Shown in pieces: positions 55,916-64,000 of a stretch of 64,000 nucleotides of DNA. Within the stretch, counting starts at the first letter, position 1. Each line of letters starts with the position of its first letter. Source of the DNA: Paeniglutamicibacter kerguelensis (GTDB lineage Bacteria; Actinomycetota; Actinomycetes; Actinomycetales; Micrococcaceae); contig NZ_JAGIOF010000004.1 of NCBI RefSeq assembly GCF_017876535.1, forward strand, positions 1 to 64,000. The letters run 5' to 3'. The position numbers and the translations under genes were made by a program. Below the pieces are notes generated by a model, which made no database searches, was not told the origin of the DNA, and saw only the letters and a list, made by a program, of their open reading frames with translations.

Positions 55916-57397
55916 GTGAGTGTGGAAATCGATCTTTCAGAGTCCTTCAAGGCCTACGACGTGCGCGGCATTGTCGGGGCCTCCATTACTGCCGAAGCGG
56001 TCGAGGCCATCGGCGCCGCCTTTGTCGACGTGCTGGGCCTGTCGGGCCAGGACGTCCTGGTCGGCGGCGACATGCGTCCGTCCTCCCCCGAATTCGCCGC
56101 GGCCTTTGCCCGCGGAGCCGCCTACCGCGGCGCCAACCCGAAGATGCTCGGGTTGATTTCCACCGACGAACTGTACTTCGCCGCGGGGTCCCTGGACTGC
56201 GCGGGCGTTGTCTTCACCGCCAGCCACAACCCCGCCGCCTACAACGGCATCAAGATGGCCAAGGCCGGCGCCGTTCCGGTGTCCTCCGACACCGGGCTCT
56301 TTGACATCCGCGACCTGGCCCAGACCTACCTGGACGAGGGCCTTCCGGTGTCCACCGAAGCCCCCGAGGGAACCGTCTCCGAGGTCGACGTGCTCGCCGA
56401 CTACGCCGACTACCTGCGCTCGCTGGTCGACCTTTCGGGCATCCGCCCGCTGAAGGTCGTTGTCGATGCGGGCAACGGCATGGGCGGGCTCACCACCCCG
56501 GCCGTCCTGGGTGATGCCATCCTGCCGGGGCTTCCGCTGGAAATCATCGACCTCTACTTCGAGCTCGACGGAACCTTCCCGAACCACCCGGCCAACCCGC
56601 TGGAACCGGAAAACCTGCGCGACCTGCAGGCCGCAGTCGTCAAGCACGGCGCCGACATCGGCCTGGCCTTCGACGGCGACGCCGACCGCTGCTTCGTGAT
56701 CGACGAAAAGGGCGACCCGGTGTCCCCCTCGGCGATCACCGCGTTGGTTGCAGTGCGCGAGATCGCCCGCGCCAAGGCGGCAGGCGAGGAAACCCCCGTC
56801 ATCATCCACAACCTGATCACCTCCCGCGCGGTGCCGGAGGCCGTCACCGCGGCCGGCGGCCGCCCGGTGGTCACCCGCGTGGGACACTCCTTCATCAAGG
56901 CCGTCATGGCCGAGGAAGGCGCCGCCTTCGGCGGCGAGCACTCCGCCCACTACTACTTCCGCGACTTCTACAATGCGGACACCGGCATGCTCGCGGCCAT
57001 GCACGTGCTCGCGGCGCTGGGCCAGCAGGACACCCCGCTGAGCGACTTCGCGGCCGAATACGAGCCCTACGTGTCCTCCGGCGAGATCAACTCAGAGGTA
57101 GAGGACAAGGCGGGCGCCGTGGCACGGGTGCTGGAGGAATTCGCCAACGGCCACGACCTCAATCCCGACCACAGCGGTGTCGTCTGCCCTCCGTGCCATC
57201 CGGCATTGGAAAACTGCGAGACCGTTGTCAGCACCATGGACGGCACCACCGTCACGGCAACCGACGGGTCGTTCTGGTTCAACCTGCGCCCGTCGAACAC
57301 CGAACCCTTCCTCCGTTTCAACGGTGAAGCAGTAGACCGCAAGACCATGGAACTCGTCCGTGACGGAGTCCTAGATATCGTAAGGAACAACGCATGA
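55916..57397 (+). CDS. manB: Phosphomannomutase/phosphoglucomutase
   Basis: 493-residue alpha-D-phosphohexomutase. The catalytic phosphoserine is Ser-103 in TASHNPAAYNGIK. The metal loop is AFDGDADRCFVID, the sugar-binding loop GGEHSAHYYFRD and the phosphate-binding loop RPSNTEPFLRFNGE. It interconverts hexose 6- and 1-phosphates, most likely mannose for GDP-mannose synthesis. The GTG at 55916 is chosen from the TAAGCT box 7 nt upstream. It overlaps the following hypothetical gene by 4 nt (ATGA). Confidence 0.93.
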   Translation: MSVEIDLSESFKAYDVRGIVGASITAEAVEAIGAAFVDVLGLSGQDVLVGGDMRPSSPEFAAAFARGAAYRGANPKMLGLISTDELYFAAGSLDCAGVVFTASHNPAAYNGIKMAKAGAVPVSSDTGLFDIRDLAQTYLDEGLPVSTEAPEGTVSEVDVLADYADYLRSLVDLSGIRPLKVVVDAGNGMGGLTTPAVLGDAILPGLPLEIIDLYFELDGTFPNHPANPLEPENLRDLQAAVVKHGADIGLAFDGDADRCFVIDEKGDPVSPSAITALVAVREIARAKAAGEETPVIIHNLITSRAVPEAVTAAGGRPVVTRVGHSFIKAVMAEEGAAFGGEHSAHYYFRDFYNADTGMLAAMHVLAALGQQDTPLSDFAAEYEPYVSSGEINSEVEDKAGAVARVLEEFANGHDLNPDHSGVVCPPCHPALENCETVVSTMDGTTVTATDGSFWFNLRPSNTEPFLRFNGEAVDRKTMELVRDGVLDIVRNNA

Positions 57398-57873
57398 GCA
57401 CCCCGGAAAACAAGATCGCCGAACTCGACGCGGCAGCCCAGCTGGAACTGAACAAGGTGCTGGGCACGGCCTTGGGCGTTGCCCGCGAACAGCTGGAGGA
57501 GCAGGGCGTTTTCCTGCCCTTCGCCATCGCCATCGAACCAGCGGCGGAAGACGCCGAACCGGAGCTGCGCCTGCTTGCAGTCCAGCCCACCGAGGACCCT
57601 GAAGATCCCGAGGCCGACATCGACGCGGAGGTCATGATGGCCGATCTCGTGCAGCTGCTGCAGTCCCAGCGCGACGACTTCAATGCCGTCGCCTTCGTCT
57701 CCGACGTGACCCTGCTCGAAGAGGGCAAGGACGCCGTCCACGTGGTGGCCGAGCACCGCGACGGCGGCGCCGTTGCCATCGTGCAGCCGTACACGTCGCC
57801 GGACCCGGAAACCGGCGAATGGGACTTCTCCGAGCCAAGCGCCGAAACCGGCGAACTGCAGGTGTGGATCTAG
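57394..57873 (+). CDS. Conserved hypothetical protein coupled to manB
   Basis: 159-residue acidic protein (ELDAAAQLELNKVLGTALGVAREQLEEQG, ACIDIC stretch PTEDPEDPEADIDAEV), no membrane segment. It starts inside the manB stop, so the two are made together. Homologues accompany manB in Micrococcaceae, but no function is known to me. A terminator follows. Confidence 0.78.
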   Translation: MSTPENKIAELDAAAQLELNKVLGTALGVAREQLEEQGVFLPFAIAIEPAAEDAEPELRLLAVQPTEDPEDPEADIDAEVMMADLVQLLQSQRDDFNAVAFVSDVTLLEEGKDAVHVVAEHRDGGAVAIVQPYTSPDPETGEWDFSEPSAETGELQVWI

Positions 57874-57885
57874 TTCCACCCAGCT

Positions 57886-57937
57886 AAAAACCGTAGCCCG
57901 GGCAGGATCCTTGCGATCTCCCGGGCTACGGTTTTCT
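57886..57937. terminator. Bidirectional terminator
   Basis: Stem AAAACCGTAGCCCGGG..GATC with its complement (57886-57937) between convergent genes; A/T runs on both flanks. Confidence 0.85.
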
Positions 57938-57952
57938 GTCCGTTGGCCGCTC

Positions 57953-59281
57953 CTACGGAATGACCACCTTCTCTTGGCCGCGCTCCGCCTTGATCACCGG
58001 CAGCACCAGCCGGTCGGCGTTTGGCGCGCTGAGACGGATGCCGTCGGCGCCGTCGCCCAGCGCCTCGATCTGCCCGCCGATGTCCATGACATCGACGCCG
58101 CCCTCGAGTTCCACGGCAACAATCCCGGCCCCCTCGGTGCTGACGTCCCCGCCGATGCTGATCCGGCCCACGTGGCCCGCCGGCTTCACGCTGAGGGCGA
58201 TTGCCGAAAGGTCCACCAGCACGCCCTTGACCAGCGACTGGCCGGTGCCGCCCTTGGTCATGATGCCCTGGGCGATCGTCAGCTCAGCCAGCTCCCTGCT
58301 GATCTGTACGCCCACGGCTCCGTCGCCGTAGGTGGCGATGGACTTGAAGGATGCGCGCCGGAGCGATCCGTCGTACACGTTGAACCCGCGGGCACCCAGC
58401 CCGTGGGTTTCGATGGCCGCACCGACGTTCAGTGAGTCGATGTCCCCGAAGTTCACGAATCCGATGCCGCTGGGGCCGTGCGAGGTCACGGGGGCCTGTG
58501 CGTTCCATCGCTGGACGCGCCCCCAGTTGTCCAGCACCATGTCGTTCGGGCCGTAGGTGGTGGTGCTTCCCAGGTTTTGCACCTCCTCGACCTCGGCACC
58601 GGCAATGACAAAGACGCCGCCGCTGATCAGGTCCGGGGTACCCGGGGCAATGCCACCATCGGAATGCACCTCGCCGGTGCTGAGCAGGTCCACCACTACG
58701 GTTCCGCCGTCGGGCTTGCCCGCATCATCCATGTGGCCGCCCACGAAGACCCCGCTGCCGCGGACCGGTTGACCGATGCTGCCGGCCGAGATGTTCTCCA
58801 GCCGGGCATGCAGCACCACGGCGGTGTCGGGCTGCTTGTTCCAGAGCGTAAAGGCCCCCTGCAGGGCTTCCACCCCGAAGCCCGTGGGCCTGTCGAAGCG
58901 GTCACGGGTGTCGGCCGCGGCCACATGGATGTCCTTGGCATGTATAGTTCCGGCGCGTACGTTGTCACTGGCCTGCAGGTAAATCTGGCCGCGCGTGGTG
59001 ATGCCGCGCAGCGTGAGGGTTCCCAGGTCCTTGACCGATACGTCGTTGTAGATGGCGATTTCGTGCTCCGGCACGGTCACCGAGAGGTTCTCCACGGTGT
59101 TGTCGCTGCTGAGCCGCAACCCCTTGGCCCCGAATTCAAGGCCCCCGCCGCGCAGCGAAACACCTGGTGGCAGCGTGATCGACCCCAGGCCCGAGAGCGT
59201 GGTGGTCAGTTCGATTTTTTGGGCGCCTTCGCGGAACGCCCCAAGCAATTCCTCAACGGATCCCACAGTGCGCCAAGCCAT
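57953..59281 (-). CDS. Putative right-handed beta-helix protein, function unknown
   Basis: 442 residues with many short repeating strand-turn units (VENLSVTVPEHEIAIYNDVSVKDLGTLTLRGITT, LENISAGSIGQPVRGSGVFVGG, GRISIGGDVSTEGAGIVAVELEGGVDVMDIGGQIEALGDGADGIRLS), the pattern of a parallel beta-helix such as pectate-lyase-like proteins. It lacks a signal peptide and obvious catalytic residues. AGAGGAAG precedes the ATG. It may be a structural or carbohydrate-associated protein; there is no better clue. Confidence 0.7.
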   Translation of the reverse strand: MAWRTVGSVEELLGAFREGAQKIELTTTLSGLGSITLPPGVSLRGGGLEFGAKGLRLSSDNTVENLSVTVPEHEIAIYNDVSVKDLGTLTLRGITTRGQIYLQASDNVRAGTIHAKDIHVAAADTRDRFDRPTGFGVEALQGAFTLWNKQPDTAVVLHARLENISAGSIGQPVRGSGVFVGGHMDDAGKPDGGTVVVDLLSTGEVHSDGGIAPGTPDLISGGVFVIAGAEVEEVQNLGSTTTYGPNDMVLDNWGRVQRWNAQAPVTSHGPSGIGFVNFGDIDSLNVGAAIETHGLGARGFNVYDGSLRRASFKSIATYGDGAVGVQISRELAELTIAQGIMTKGGTGQSLVKGVLVDLSAIALSVKPAGHVGRISIGGDVSTEGAGIVAVELEGGVDVMDIGGQIEALGDGADGIRLSAPNADRLVLPVIKAERGQEKVVIP

Positions 59282-59453
59282 CGCTCGTCACTTCCTCTTG
59301 AACATTTCATTGATTCCCGATCACGGGCCAAGGCAAACTCTAGGCTTCGATCCGGCGCATTTCCAGAAGTCGGCTATGGTTTCACCACCGACTCAGGGGC
59401 AATGATCGCGGCCGCTGAACGCACACAGTTCCCATGGAAAAACACCTGCAAGA

Positions 59454-59900
59454 ATGGAAAGCGTGAAACTCAGCGCCTTTGTCGACGTGTGCCTACGCAC
59501 CCTCATGCTGCTCGGCTCCCAGCGAGACCAACAGGTCACCACGCGGGAGATCGCCGAGCAGATCGGCGTGCCCTACAACCATGTCGCCAAGGCGGTTCTC
59601 GAATTGCGCAACCGGCGAGCCCTTGAGGTCACCCGCGGGCGCTATGGCGGCTCGCAAATCACAGAACACGGCCTGCAGCTGAGCGTTGGCGGGCTGATGC
59701 GCGATTTGGACGACCGCGACGACGTGGTCGACTGCGTGTCCGAGGCCGGAGTCCCCTGCCCCTTGCTGGCCCACTGCAAGTTGCGTTCGGCTTTGCGGCG
59801 GGCGCGCGAAGCCTTTTACGCGGAACTTGATTCGCTGCTCGTTGCGGACCTGACGGCGACTTCGGCAAAGGCACTGCTCCCCTTCCCGCTGGTTCACTAA
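59454..59900 (+). CDS. nsrR: NsrR-type Rrf2 family nitric-oxide sensor
   Basis: 148-residue Rrf2 regulator. The winged helix (TTREIAEQIGVPYNHVAKAVLELRNRRALEVTRGRYGGSQI) is followed by the three iron-sulfur cysteines in DCVSEAGVPCPLLAHCKL, spaced C-x7-C-x5-C as in NsrR. NsrR holds an Fe-S cluster that reacts with NO and loses DNA binding. The flavohemoglobin gene hmp follows with an NsrR-like palindrome in between (59989-60011). The start may be ATG 59454 or GTG 59463. Confidence 0.9.
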   Translation: MESVKLSAFVDVCLRTLMLLGSQRDQQVTTREIAEQIGVPYNHVAKAVLELRNRRALEVTRGRYGGSQITEHGLQLSVGGLMRDLDDRDDVVDCVSEAGVPCPLLAHCKLRSALRRAREAFYAELDSLLVADLTATSAKALLPFPLVH

Positions 59901-59960
59901 ACAGCCGGGTCCACTAAACGGTTCTTCGACGCGGCGGAACCGCCTCGATTTGCATCCATC

Positions 59961-59977
59961 TTCTACGTGGCGTAGAA
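59961..59977. promoter_or_regulatory. Inverted repeat upstream of hmp
   Basis: TTCTACG-TGG-CGTAGAA, perfect 7-3-7, 11 bp before the NsrR-like site. Its role is unknown; it may be a second operator or a terminator remnant. Confidence 0.5.
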
Positions 59978-59988
59978 CTTAACTATCA

Positions 59989-60011
59989 ATCTTGTATATC
60001 AAATGCAAGAT
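59989..60011. promoter_or_regulatory. Probable NsrR operator upstream of hmp
   Basis: 23-bp palindrome in the 11-1-11 layout of actinobacterial NsrR sites. The half-sites are ATCTTGTATAT and AAATGCAAGAT around C60000. It ends 31 nt before the hmp ATG. Confidence 0.75.
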
Positions 60012-60042
60012 AAAACCAACGTCTTCGCCAAGGAGCCACACC

Positions 60043-61224
60043 ATGCTTTCCGAGAAGTCCCGCCCGGTCATTGAAGCCACCCTGCCGATCATCGGCGAAC
60101 GGATCTCGCACATCACCCCCAAGTTCTACTCGCGGATGTTTGCGGCACGCCCGGAGCTCCTTGACGGACTGTTCTCCCGCGCGAACCAGAACAACGGCAC
60201 GCAGCAGCAGGCCCTTGCGGGATCCATCGCGGCCTTCGCCAGCCACCTGGTCAACAATCCGGGCACCCTGCCGGAGGCGGTCCTGGCGCGCATCGCCCAC
60301 AAGCACACCTCGCTGGGCATCGTCGAGGAGCAGTACGCCATCGTCTACGAGCACCTTTTCGCGGCCATCGTCGAGGACCTGGGCGAAGCAGTCACCCCGG
60401 AGGTCGCCGAGGCATGGACCGAGGTCTACTGGCTCATGGCGGACGCGCTCATCAAGATCGAAAAGGGCCTCTACGCAAAGCAGGCCAACAACAAGATCTG
60501 GACCGACTGGATGCTCGTTTCCAAGGAGGCGGCCGGCACCGGCTCGATCACCTTCCGCTTTGTCCCGGCCGACGACACCCCGGTCACCGTCGCCGAGCCC
60601 GGGCAGTTCGTCTCCGTCCGCGTTGCGCTGGCCGACGGCATTCGCCAGTGCCGCCAGTACACCCTGAGCGACGCGGCAACCTCCACCGCGGAGCGTGTCA
60701 TCACCACGAAGTTCGACGAGGGCGGCGAGGTCTCGCCATTCATGCACCGGAACCTGTCCGTCGGCGACACCATTGAACTTTCCAACCCGTACGGCGACCT
60801 GACAATCGACACCACGGGCGCGCCGATCGTGCTGGCCACCGCGGGCATCGGCTGCACCCCGAGCGCCTCCGCGCTGGCAACGCTTGCCGCCGCAGGTTCC
60901 GACCGCCAGGTGCTGGTCCTGCATGCAGAGGCCACCGAGGATGCCTGGGCATTGAAGGAGCAGATGCGCGAATCCATCGAGGCGCTACCCAACGCCGAGC
61001 TGAAGCTGTGGCTCGAGGACATCACGGCCAAGACGGACAACACAGAAGCGACCGAGGGCTACATGGACCTGGCGGGACTCGACCTGCCGGCCGACGCCCG
61101 GCTGTACCTGTGCGGCCCGCTGCCGTTCATGCGTGCAGTCCGCTCGCAGGCCATCGATGCAGGAATCCCCGCCACGAACATCCACTACGAGGTGTTCGGC
61201 CCGGATCTCTGGCTCGCCGCCTAA
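60043..61224 (+). CDS. hmp: Flavohemoglobin, nitric-oxide dioxygenase
   Basis: 393 residues. The N-terminal globin domain has Tyr-29 (PKFYSRMF), Gln near 54 and proximal His-88 (HKHTSLGI). The FAD-binding domain has RQYTLSDA. The NAD(P)H domain has ATAGIGCTPSAS and CGPLPFM, and ends HYEVFGPDLW. It oxidises NO to nitrate with O2 and NAD(P)H. AAGGAG precedes ATG 60043. It is almost certainly controlled by the adjacent NsrR through the 59989-60011 operator. A strong terminator follows. Confidence 0.96.
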   Translation: MLSEKSRPVIEATLPIIGERISHITPKFYSRMFAARPELLDGLFSRANQNNGTQQQALAGSIAAFASHLVNNPGTLPEAVLARIAHKHTSLGIVEEQYAIVYEHLFAAIVEDLGEAVTPEVAEAWTEVYWLMADALIKIEKGLYAKQANNKIWTDWMLVSKEAAGTGSITFRFVPADDTPVTVAEPGQFVSVRVALADGIRQCRQYTLSDAATSTAERVITTKFDEGGEVSPFMHRNLSVGDTIELSNPYGDLTIDTTGAPIVLATAGIGCTPSASALATLAAAGSDRQVLVLHAEATEDAWALKEQMRESIEALPNAELKLWLEDITAKTDNTEATEGYMDLAGLDLPADARLYLCGPLPFMRAVRSQAIDAGIPATNIHYEVFGPDLWLAA

Positions 61225-61283
61225 GCGGCACCATGACCCACTTCCGGTCCGGCCCCAAGGGGCCGTTCCGGACGGGTTCCGCG

Positions 61284-61324
61284 ACGTGAAGGGCCGCCGG
61301 CGAAATCGCCGGCGGCCCTTCACG
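61284..61324. terminator. Terminator after hmp
   Basis: 18-bp stem CGTGAAGGGCCGCCGGCG (61284-61301) with its complement ending at 61324, between convergent genes. Confidence 0.85.
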
Positions 61325-61366
61325 CTTTGGCAGACCGCGGTCCGGGGCCGGCCTCGGACAGTGCCG

Positions 61367-62548
61367 CTAGGCGTTCGGCGCCTGCAGCCTCGGGTGGGCA
61401 ATGCCCTTTTCTACCCACGAACGGACGGTTGCGTTGAAGAGGATCGGATCCTCGATGTTCCACTGGTGGTGCCTGCCCGCCGCCGTCCTGAACAGCGCCT
61501 GCGGCAGCACCCGTTCCAGCACGGGGAAGGACTTGGCAACGAGTTTGGGTTCCTTGCTGCCCGCGACGACCAACGCCGGACCCTTGTAGTCGCCCAGCTT
61601 TTCCGGCAGCCCGCCCGGATCGACCTCGTCCATGATGGCGCGCATGTTGTCGGTGCGCAGCTTGGTGCCGTGGTCGGCGAACAATTCCTTTTCATCGGCA
61701 ACCATGCCGTAGGCGCCGGCCTGGAAGCGCCAATACCATTCGCTACTGAAGAGCTTGAGCTGGATTCGGCTCATCGCACGCATCGACGCGGAAACGCCGG
61801 CCGCGGGAACGCCCGAAATCATCAGCGACTCGACAAGTTCGGGGTGCCGCGCCGCGACGCGCAGGGCGATGGCGCCGCCCAGGGACAGGCCCACCAGGTG
61901 CGCCCCGCCGTTTGAGACCTCGTCGGCGATGATCGCGGCGACGTCGTCCGCCGCGCTGTCCAGACCCGCCCAGTCCTCGTCGGCGCGGGCCCCAAAGCCC
62001 GGCAGGTGCGGGGTCAGCACCTCATAGTCACTGAAGGCCCGCACCTGCGGATCCCAGCTCCAGTTCGCGACGTTTCCTCCGTGCAGGAAAACGATGGTCT
62101 GCGCGGCCTTGCCGTCGCGCCTGGCGCGCGTGGGGGCATGGAATTCCGGATATCCGCCCGGATCTCGATGCGCCTTGTCCGCCGGGGCCGCCGGTTCGAC
62201 GACTGCGGTGGCGGGCGCTTCGGCATTGGGTGCTTCGGTCTTGGAAGCAGCCGGTGCGGCGGCGGGTTTGGCCGGCGACTTGGCTGGCTTCGGCACCCGG
62301 GGCGGGCGTGCCGGCTTTTCCTTCGCCGCGTCCTTGGCGGCTGACGCGGTTTCGGCCGCGGCTTTCCCGGTTGACGTTTTCTCGGCGGCCGGCTGCCCGG
62401 ACGCATTCTTCTCGCCGGCGGCCGTTGCCTTGCCGTCCGCTTTCACTTTGTCCCCGCCGTCGACGGGGGCCTGGGATTCCGGAACCGGGTCGACGAATTC
62501 CTCGTCGGTTCCCGCGCCGCCGGCGATTGAATCGTTGTGCCGGCTCAT
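61367..62548 (-). CDS. Alpha/beta-hydrolase with a long Ala/Pro/Lys-rich N-terminal linker
   Basis: 393 residues. The first ~130 are low-complexity and charged (AKDAAKEKPARPPRVPKPAK type), probably disordered. The rest is an alpha/beta-hydrolase: FLHGGNVANWSWDPQ oxyanion loop, nucleophile elbow LVGLSLGGAIALR, and the catalytic His near HHQWNIEDP. No signal peptide is seen. ATG 62548 overlaps the PadR gene stop in ATGA, so the two are coupled and PadR may regulate both. The substrate is unknown. Confidence 0.85.
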   Translation of the reverse strand: MSRHNDSIAGGAGTDEEFVDPVPESQAPVDGGDKVKADGKATAAGEKNASGQPAAEKTSTGKAAAETASAAKDAAKEKPARPPRVPKPAKSPAKPAAAPAASKTEAPNAEAPATAVVEPAAPADKAHRDPGGYPEFHAPTRARRDGKAAQTIVFLHGGNVANWSWDPQVRAFSDYEVLTPHLPGFGARADEDWAGLDSAADDVAAIIADEVSNGGAHLVGLSLGGAIALRVAARHPELVESLMISGVPAAGVSASMRAMSRIQLKLFSSEWYWRFQAGAYGMVADEKELFADHGTKLRTDNMRAIMDEVDPGGLPEKLGDYKGPALVVAGSKEPKLVAKSFPVLERVLPQALFRTAAGRHHQWNIEDPILFNATVRSWVEKGIAHPRLQAPNA

Positions 62549-63072
62549 GGCAGATGCTCCGAGACGGCTTCGAGCCATTCGAGTTCGGCCGCCGCATGGC
62601 GGATGCCGTTATCGAGTGTTGCCGCCATCAGGAAGCTTCGGCGGTCCGCTGCTGCACGCATGTCGATGTCCTCACGTTGCGAAAGGTATTCGTCGAGCAA
62701 ATTCCGGGTGGCCCGGCGCCTGGCCTCGATCAATTCCACCACGCCGTCGCGCTCGAGCTCGGCGGCAAAAAAGACCCTCGCCAGGAACGGTTCGCGCGGA
62801 GCGTGCGCCGTGACGTCCGCTTCCAGCCACCGCACAAGGGTTTCTCGGCCAAGCTCCGTGATGTGGTGGACCTGCCGGTCGGGGTAGTTGCCCTGCTTGA
62901 CCGTCAGGACCGTGGCGTGGCCGTCGTTGACCAATTGGGCCAGCGTTCGGTAGATCTGGGCCTTGTCCGCGTTCCAGAAATGGTTGATCGAGGAATCAAA
63001 GTGCTTCTTCAGCTCGTACCCGGTCATGGGTGCCAAACTCAGGAGCCCGAGGATCAAACGCGCGAGAATCAT
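62545..63072 (-). CDS. PadR family transcriptional regulator
   Basis: 175 residues. The winged helix (ILGLLSLAPMTGYELKKHFDSSINHFWNADKAQIYRTLAQLVNDG, then the wing VKQGNYPDRQVHHITELG) is followed by the helical dimerisation tail (AELERDGVVELIEARRRATRNLLDEYL). AGGA lies 7 nt before ATG 63072. PadR proteins usually repress adjacent genes in response to small aromatics or drugs; the coupled hydrolase is the obvious candidate target. Confidence 0.9.
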   Translation of the reverse strand: MILARLILGLLSLAPMTGYELKKHFDSSINHFWNADKAQIYRTLAQLVNDGHATVLTVKQGNYPDRQVHHITELGRETLVRWLEADVTAHAPREPFLARVFFAAELERDGVVELIEARRRATRNLLDEYLSQREDIDMRAAADRRSFLMAATLDNGIRHAAAELEWLEAVSEHLP

Positions 63073-63175
63073 GCTTTCATCCTGACACATCCAGCTGGTG
63101 ATTCAACTCGTAGCCACGCAATCCGGAACTTGCCGCCCCTTGTCAGTTGGTCATATTGGGGGTATATACGGCGGA

Positions 63176-64000
63176 CTAGGAAGCACCCAGCGGCCAGATC
63201 ACCGGGACCAGGAACAACGCAACCACCGCGTACAGCACCATGACGGCAAGGCCGAACTTCCAGTAGTCCCCGAAGCGGTATCCGGCCGGCTGCATGATCA
63301 TCATGTTGGCCGGGGTTGCAACCGGGGTCAACAATGCCGCGGCGGAAGCCACGGAGACGCACATGAGGACCGCGATCGGGTTGATGCCCGACTCACCCGC
63401 GATCGACAGCGCAATGGGGATGATGATCAACGCGGTGGCGGTGTTGCTGATCAGTTGGCCGAGCACGGCCGTGACGGCGAAGATCGCGGCAAGCAAGAGC
63501 AGCGGCCCGGAGTCCCCGACGACCGAGATCATAGCCTCGGCGATCATCGTCGCGGTTCCGGTGGAGGTAATGGCCAGGGAGAGCGGAATCATGCCCGCGA
63601 CAAGGATCAGCGTCTGCCAGGCCATCGAACGGTGCGCCTGCCCGGGGGTGATGACCCGCAACAGGACCATGGCGATCGCAGCGAGCATTGCTGCGATCGG
63701 GGCGGGGACGACGTTGGTGGTCAGCATCAGGACCATGGCCCCGAGCACGACGAGCGCGGGCACCGCCCCGGGGCCCAGCGGAACGGCCTGGCGCCGCACG
63801 GCATCCGGGGAGTCGACGAGTATGACCTGGTGGTCGGCCGTGTGCTTGTCCAGGGCGGACCAGGTGCCCTGCAACAGCAGGGTGTCCCCCGCGTTAACGC
63901 TGGCGCGGCCGAGGGTCGACGGGTGCCCGGGCCGCTGGTGGGAGAGCACCACCAGTGCACCGCTCTCGGTAATCATGCCCGGGTACGCCTCGGTGCCAAC
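63176..64000 (-). CDS. SLC13/DASS-type anion permease, C-terminal part
   Basis: The frame is open to the window edge, so the N-terminal part is missing. The visible part begins with a TrkA-C-like segment (ITESGALVVLSHQRPGHPSTLGRASVNAGDTLLLQGTW). Six to seven transmembrane helices follow, with the family motifs GQLISNTATALIIIPIAL and LLTPVATPANMMIMQPAGYRFGDYWKFG. Members of this group transport dicarboxylates, sulfate or similar anions, usually with Na+. The substrate cannot be decided from this part. Confidence 0.85.
   Translation of the reverse strand, partial: VGTEAYPGMITESGALVVLSHQRPGHPSTLGRASVNAGDTLLLQGTWSALDKHTADHQVILVDSPDAVRRQAVPLGPGAVPALVVLGAMVLMLTTNVVPAPIAAMLAAIAMVLLRVITPGQAHRSMAWQTLILVAGMIPLSLAITSTGTATMIAEAMISVVGDSGPLLLLAAIFAVTAVLGQLISNTATALIIIPIALSIAGESGINPIAVLMCVSVASAAALLTPVATPANMMIMQPAGYRFGDYWKFGLAVMVLYAVVALFLVPVIWPLGAS

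Overview
The window is a chromosomal segment of a high-GC actinobacterium, most likely a Micrococcaceae (Arthrobacter/Paeniglutamicibacter-like) organism. The evidence is the rRNA sequences, the rlmB-cysS-ispDF-carD|lpqE-like order also found in Mycobacterium tuberculosis, a senX3-regX3/phoU locus, the proteasome activator Bpa, and the DUF4193, DUF2516 and SCO4226-type proteins, which belong to actinobacteria. No phage, transposase or CRISPR array was seen. The genus call is inference.

Region 1 (1-8410): two tandem rRNA operons, both read on the minus strand. Positions 1-1138 are the 5' three quarters of one 16S gene. Positions 2339-7857 are a complete 16S-23S-5S operon. The two copies are identical across the 16S part seen and its leader (1-1384 = 6720-8103). 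They diverge at the predicted transcription start, where each has its own core promoter. Five consecutive intrinsic terminators lie between the operons.

Region 2 (8411-24634): a truncated GlgB-like gene beside the rRNA promoter, then housekeeping genes. These are rlmB, cysS, a fused ispDF, carD, an LpqE-like lipoprotein, the phosphate-response regulators regX3/senX3 and phoU (with an 11-bp-repeat PHO box between them), DUF4193, a small membrane-protein/ArsR cluster, gpmA, a methyltransferase, DUF2516, a trans-sulfuration enzyme, and tmk-holB.

Region 3 (24670-42874): a secreted alpha/beta-hydrolase, three tRNA genes (Thr-CGU, Ser-UGA, Ser-GCU), an ECF sigma factor with a translationally coupled membrane partner, bpa, cstA-ybdD, a quinone oxidoreductase, a large FAD/NAD(P)-binding protein, a lower-GC orphan HsdR-N-type nuclease and an S9 peptidase.

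Region 4 (42985-53186): a complete non-phosphorylating L-fucose catabolic regulon. It has a GntR/FadR-type regulator, a ribose-type ABC importer, mutarotase, dehydrogenase, lactonase, L-fuconate dehydratase, a 2-keto-3-deoxy-L-fuconate dehydrogenase and a 2,4-diketo acid hydrolase. Together they should convert L-fucose to pyruvate and lactate. The same palindrome (ACATCSGATGT) sits at the regulator promoter, at the ABC operon promoter and in the divergent promoter region of the catabolic genes. This lets the regulon be read from sequence alone.

Region 5 (53305-64000): a SCO4226-type nickel-binding protein, a RecQ-like helicase with a phosphoribosyltransferase-like tail, a phosphomannomutase, a beta-helix-like protein, an NsrR-Hmp nitric-oxide detoxification pair with a recognisable operator, a PadR regulator coupled to a hydrolase, and a partial SLC13-type transporter.

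A genome-style feature runs through the window. At least 14 genes have a TANNNT -10 box exactly 6-7 nt before an ATG/GTG start, so their mRNAs are probably leaderless. This pattern was used to fix several start codons.
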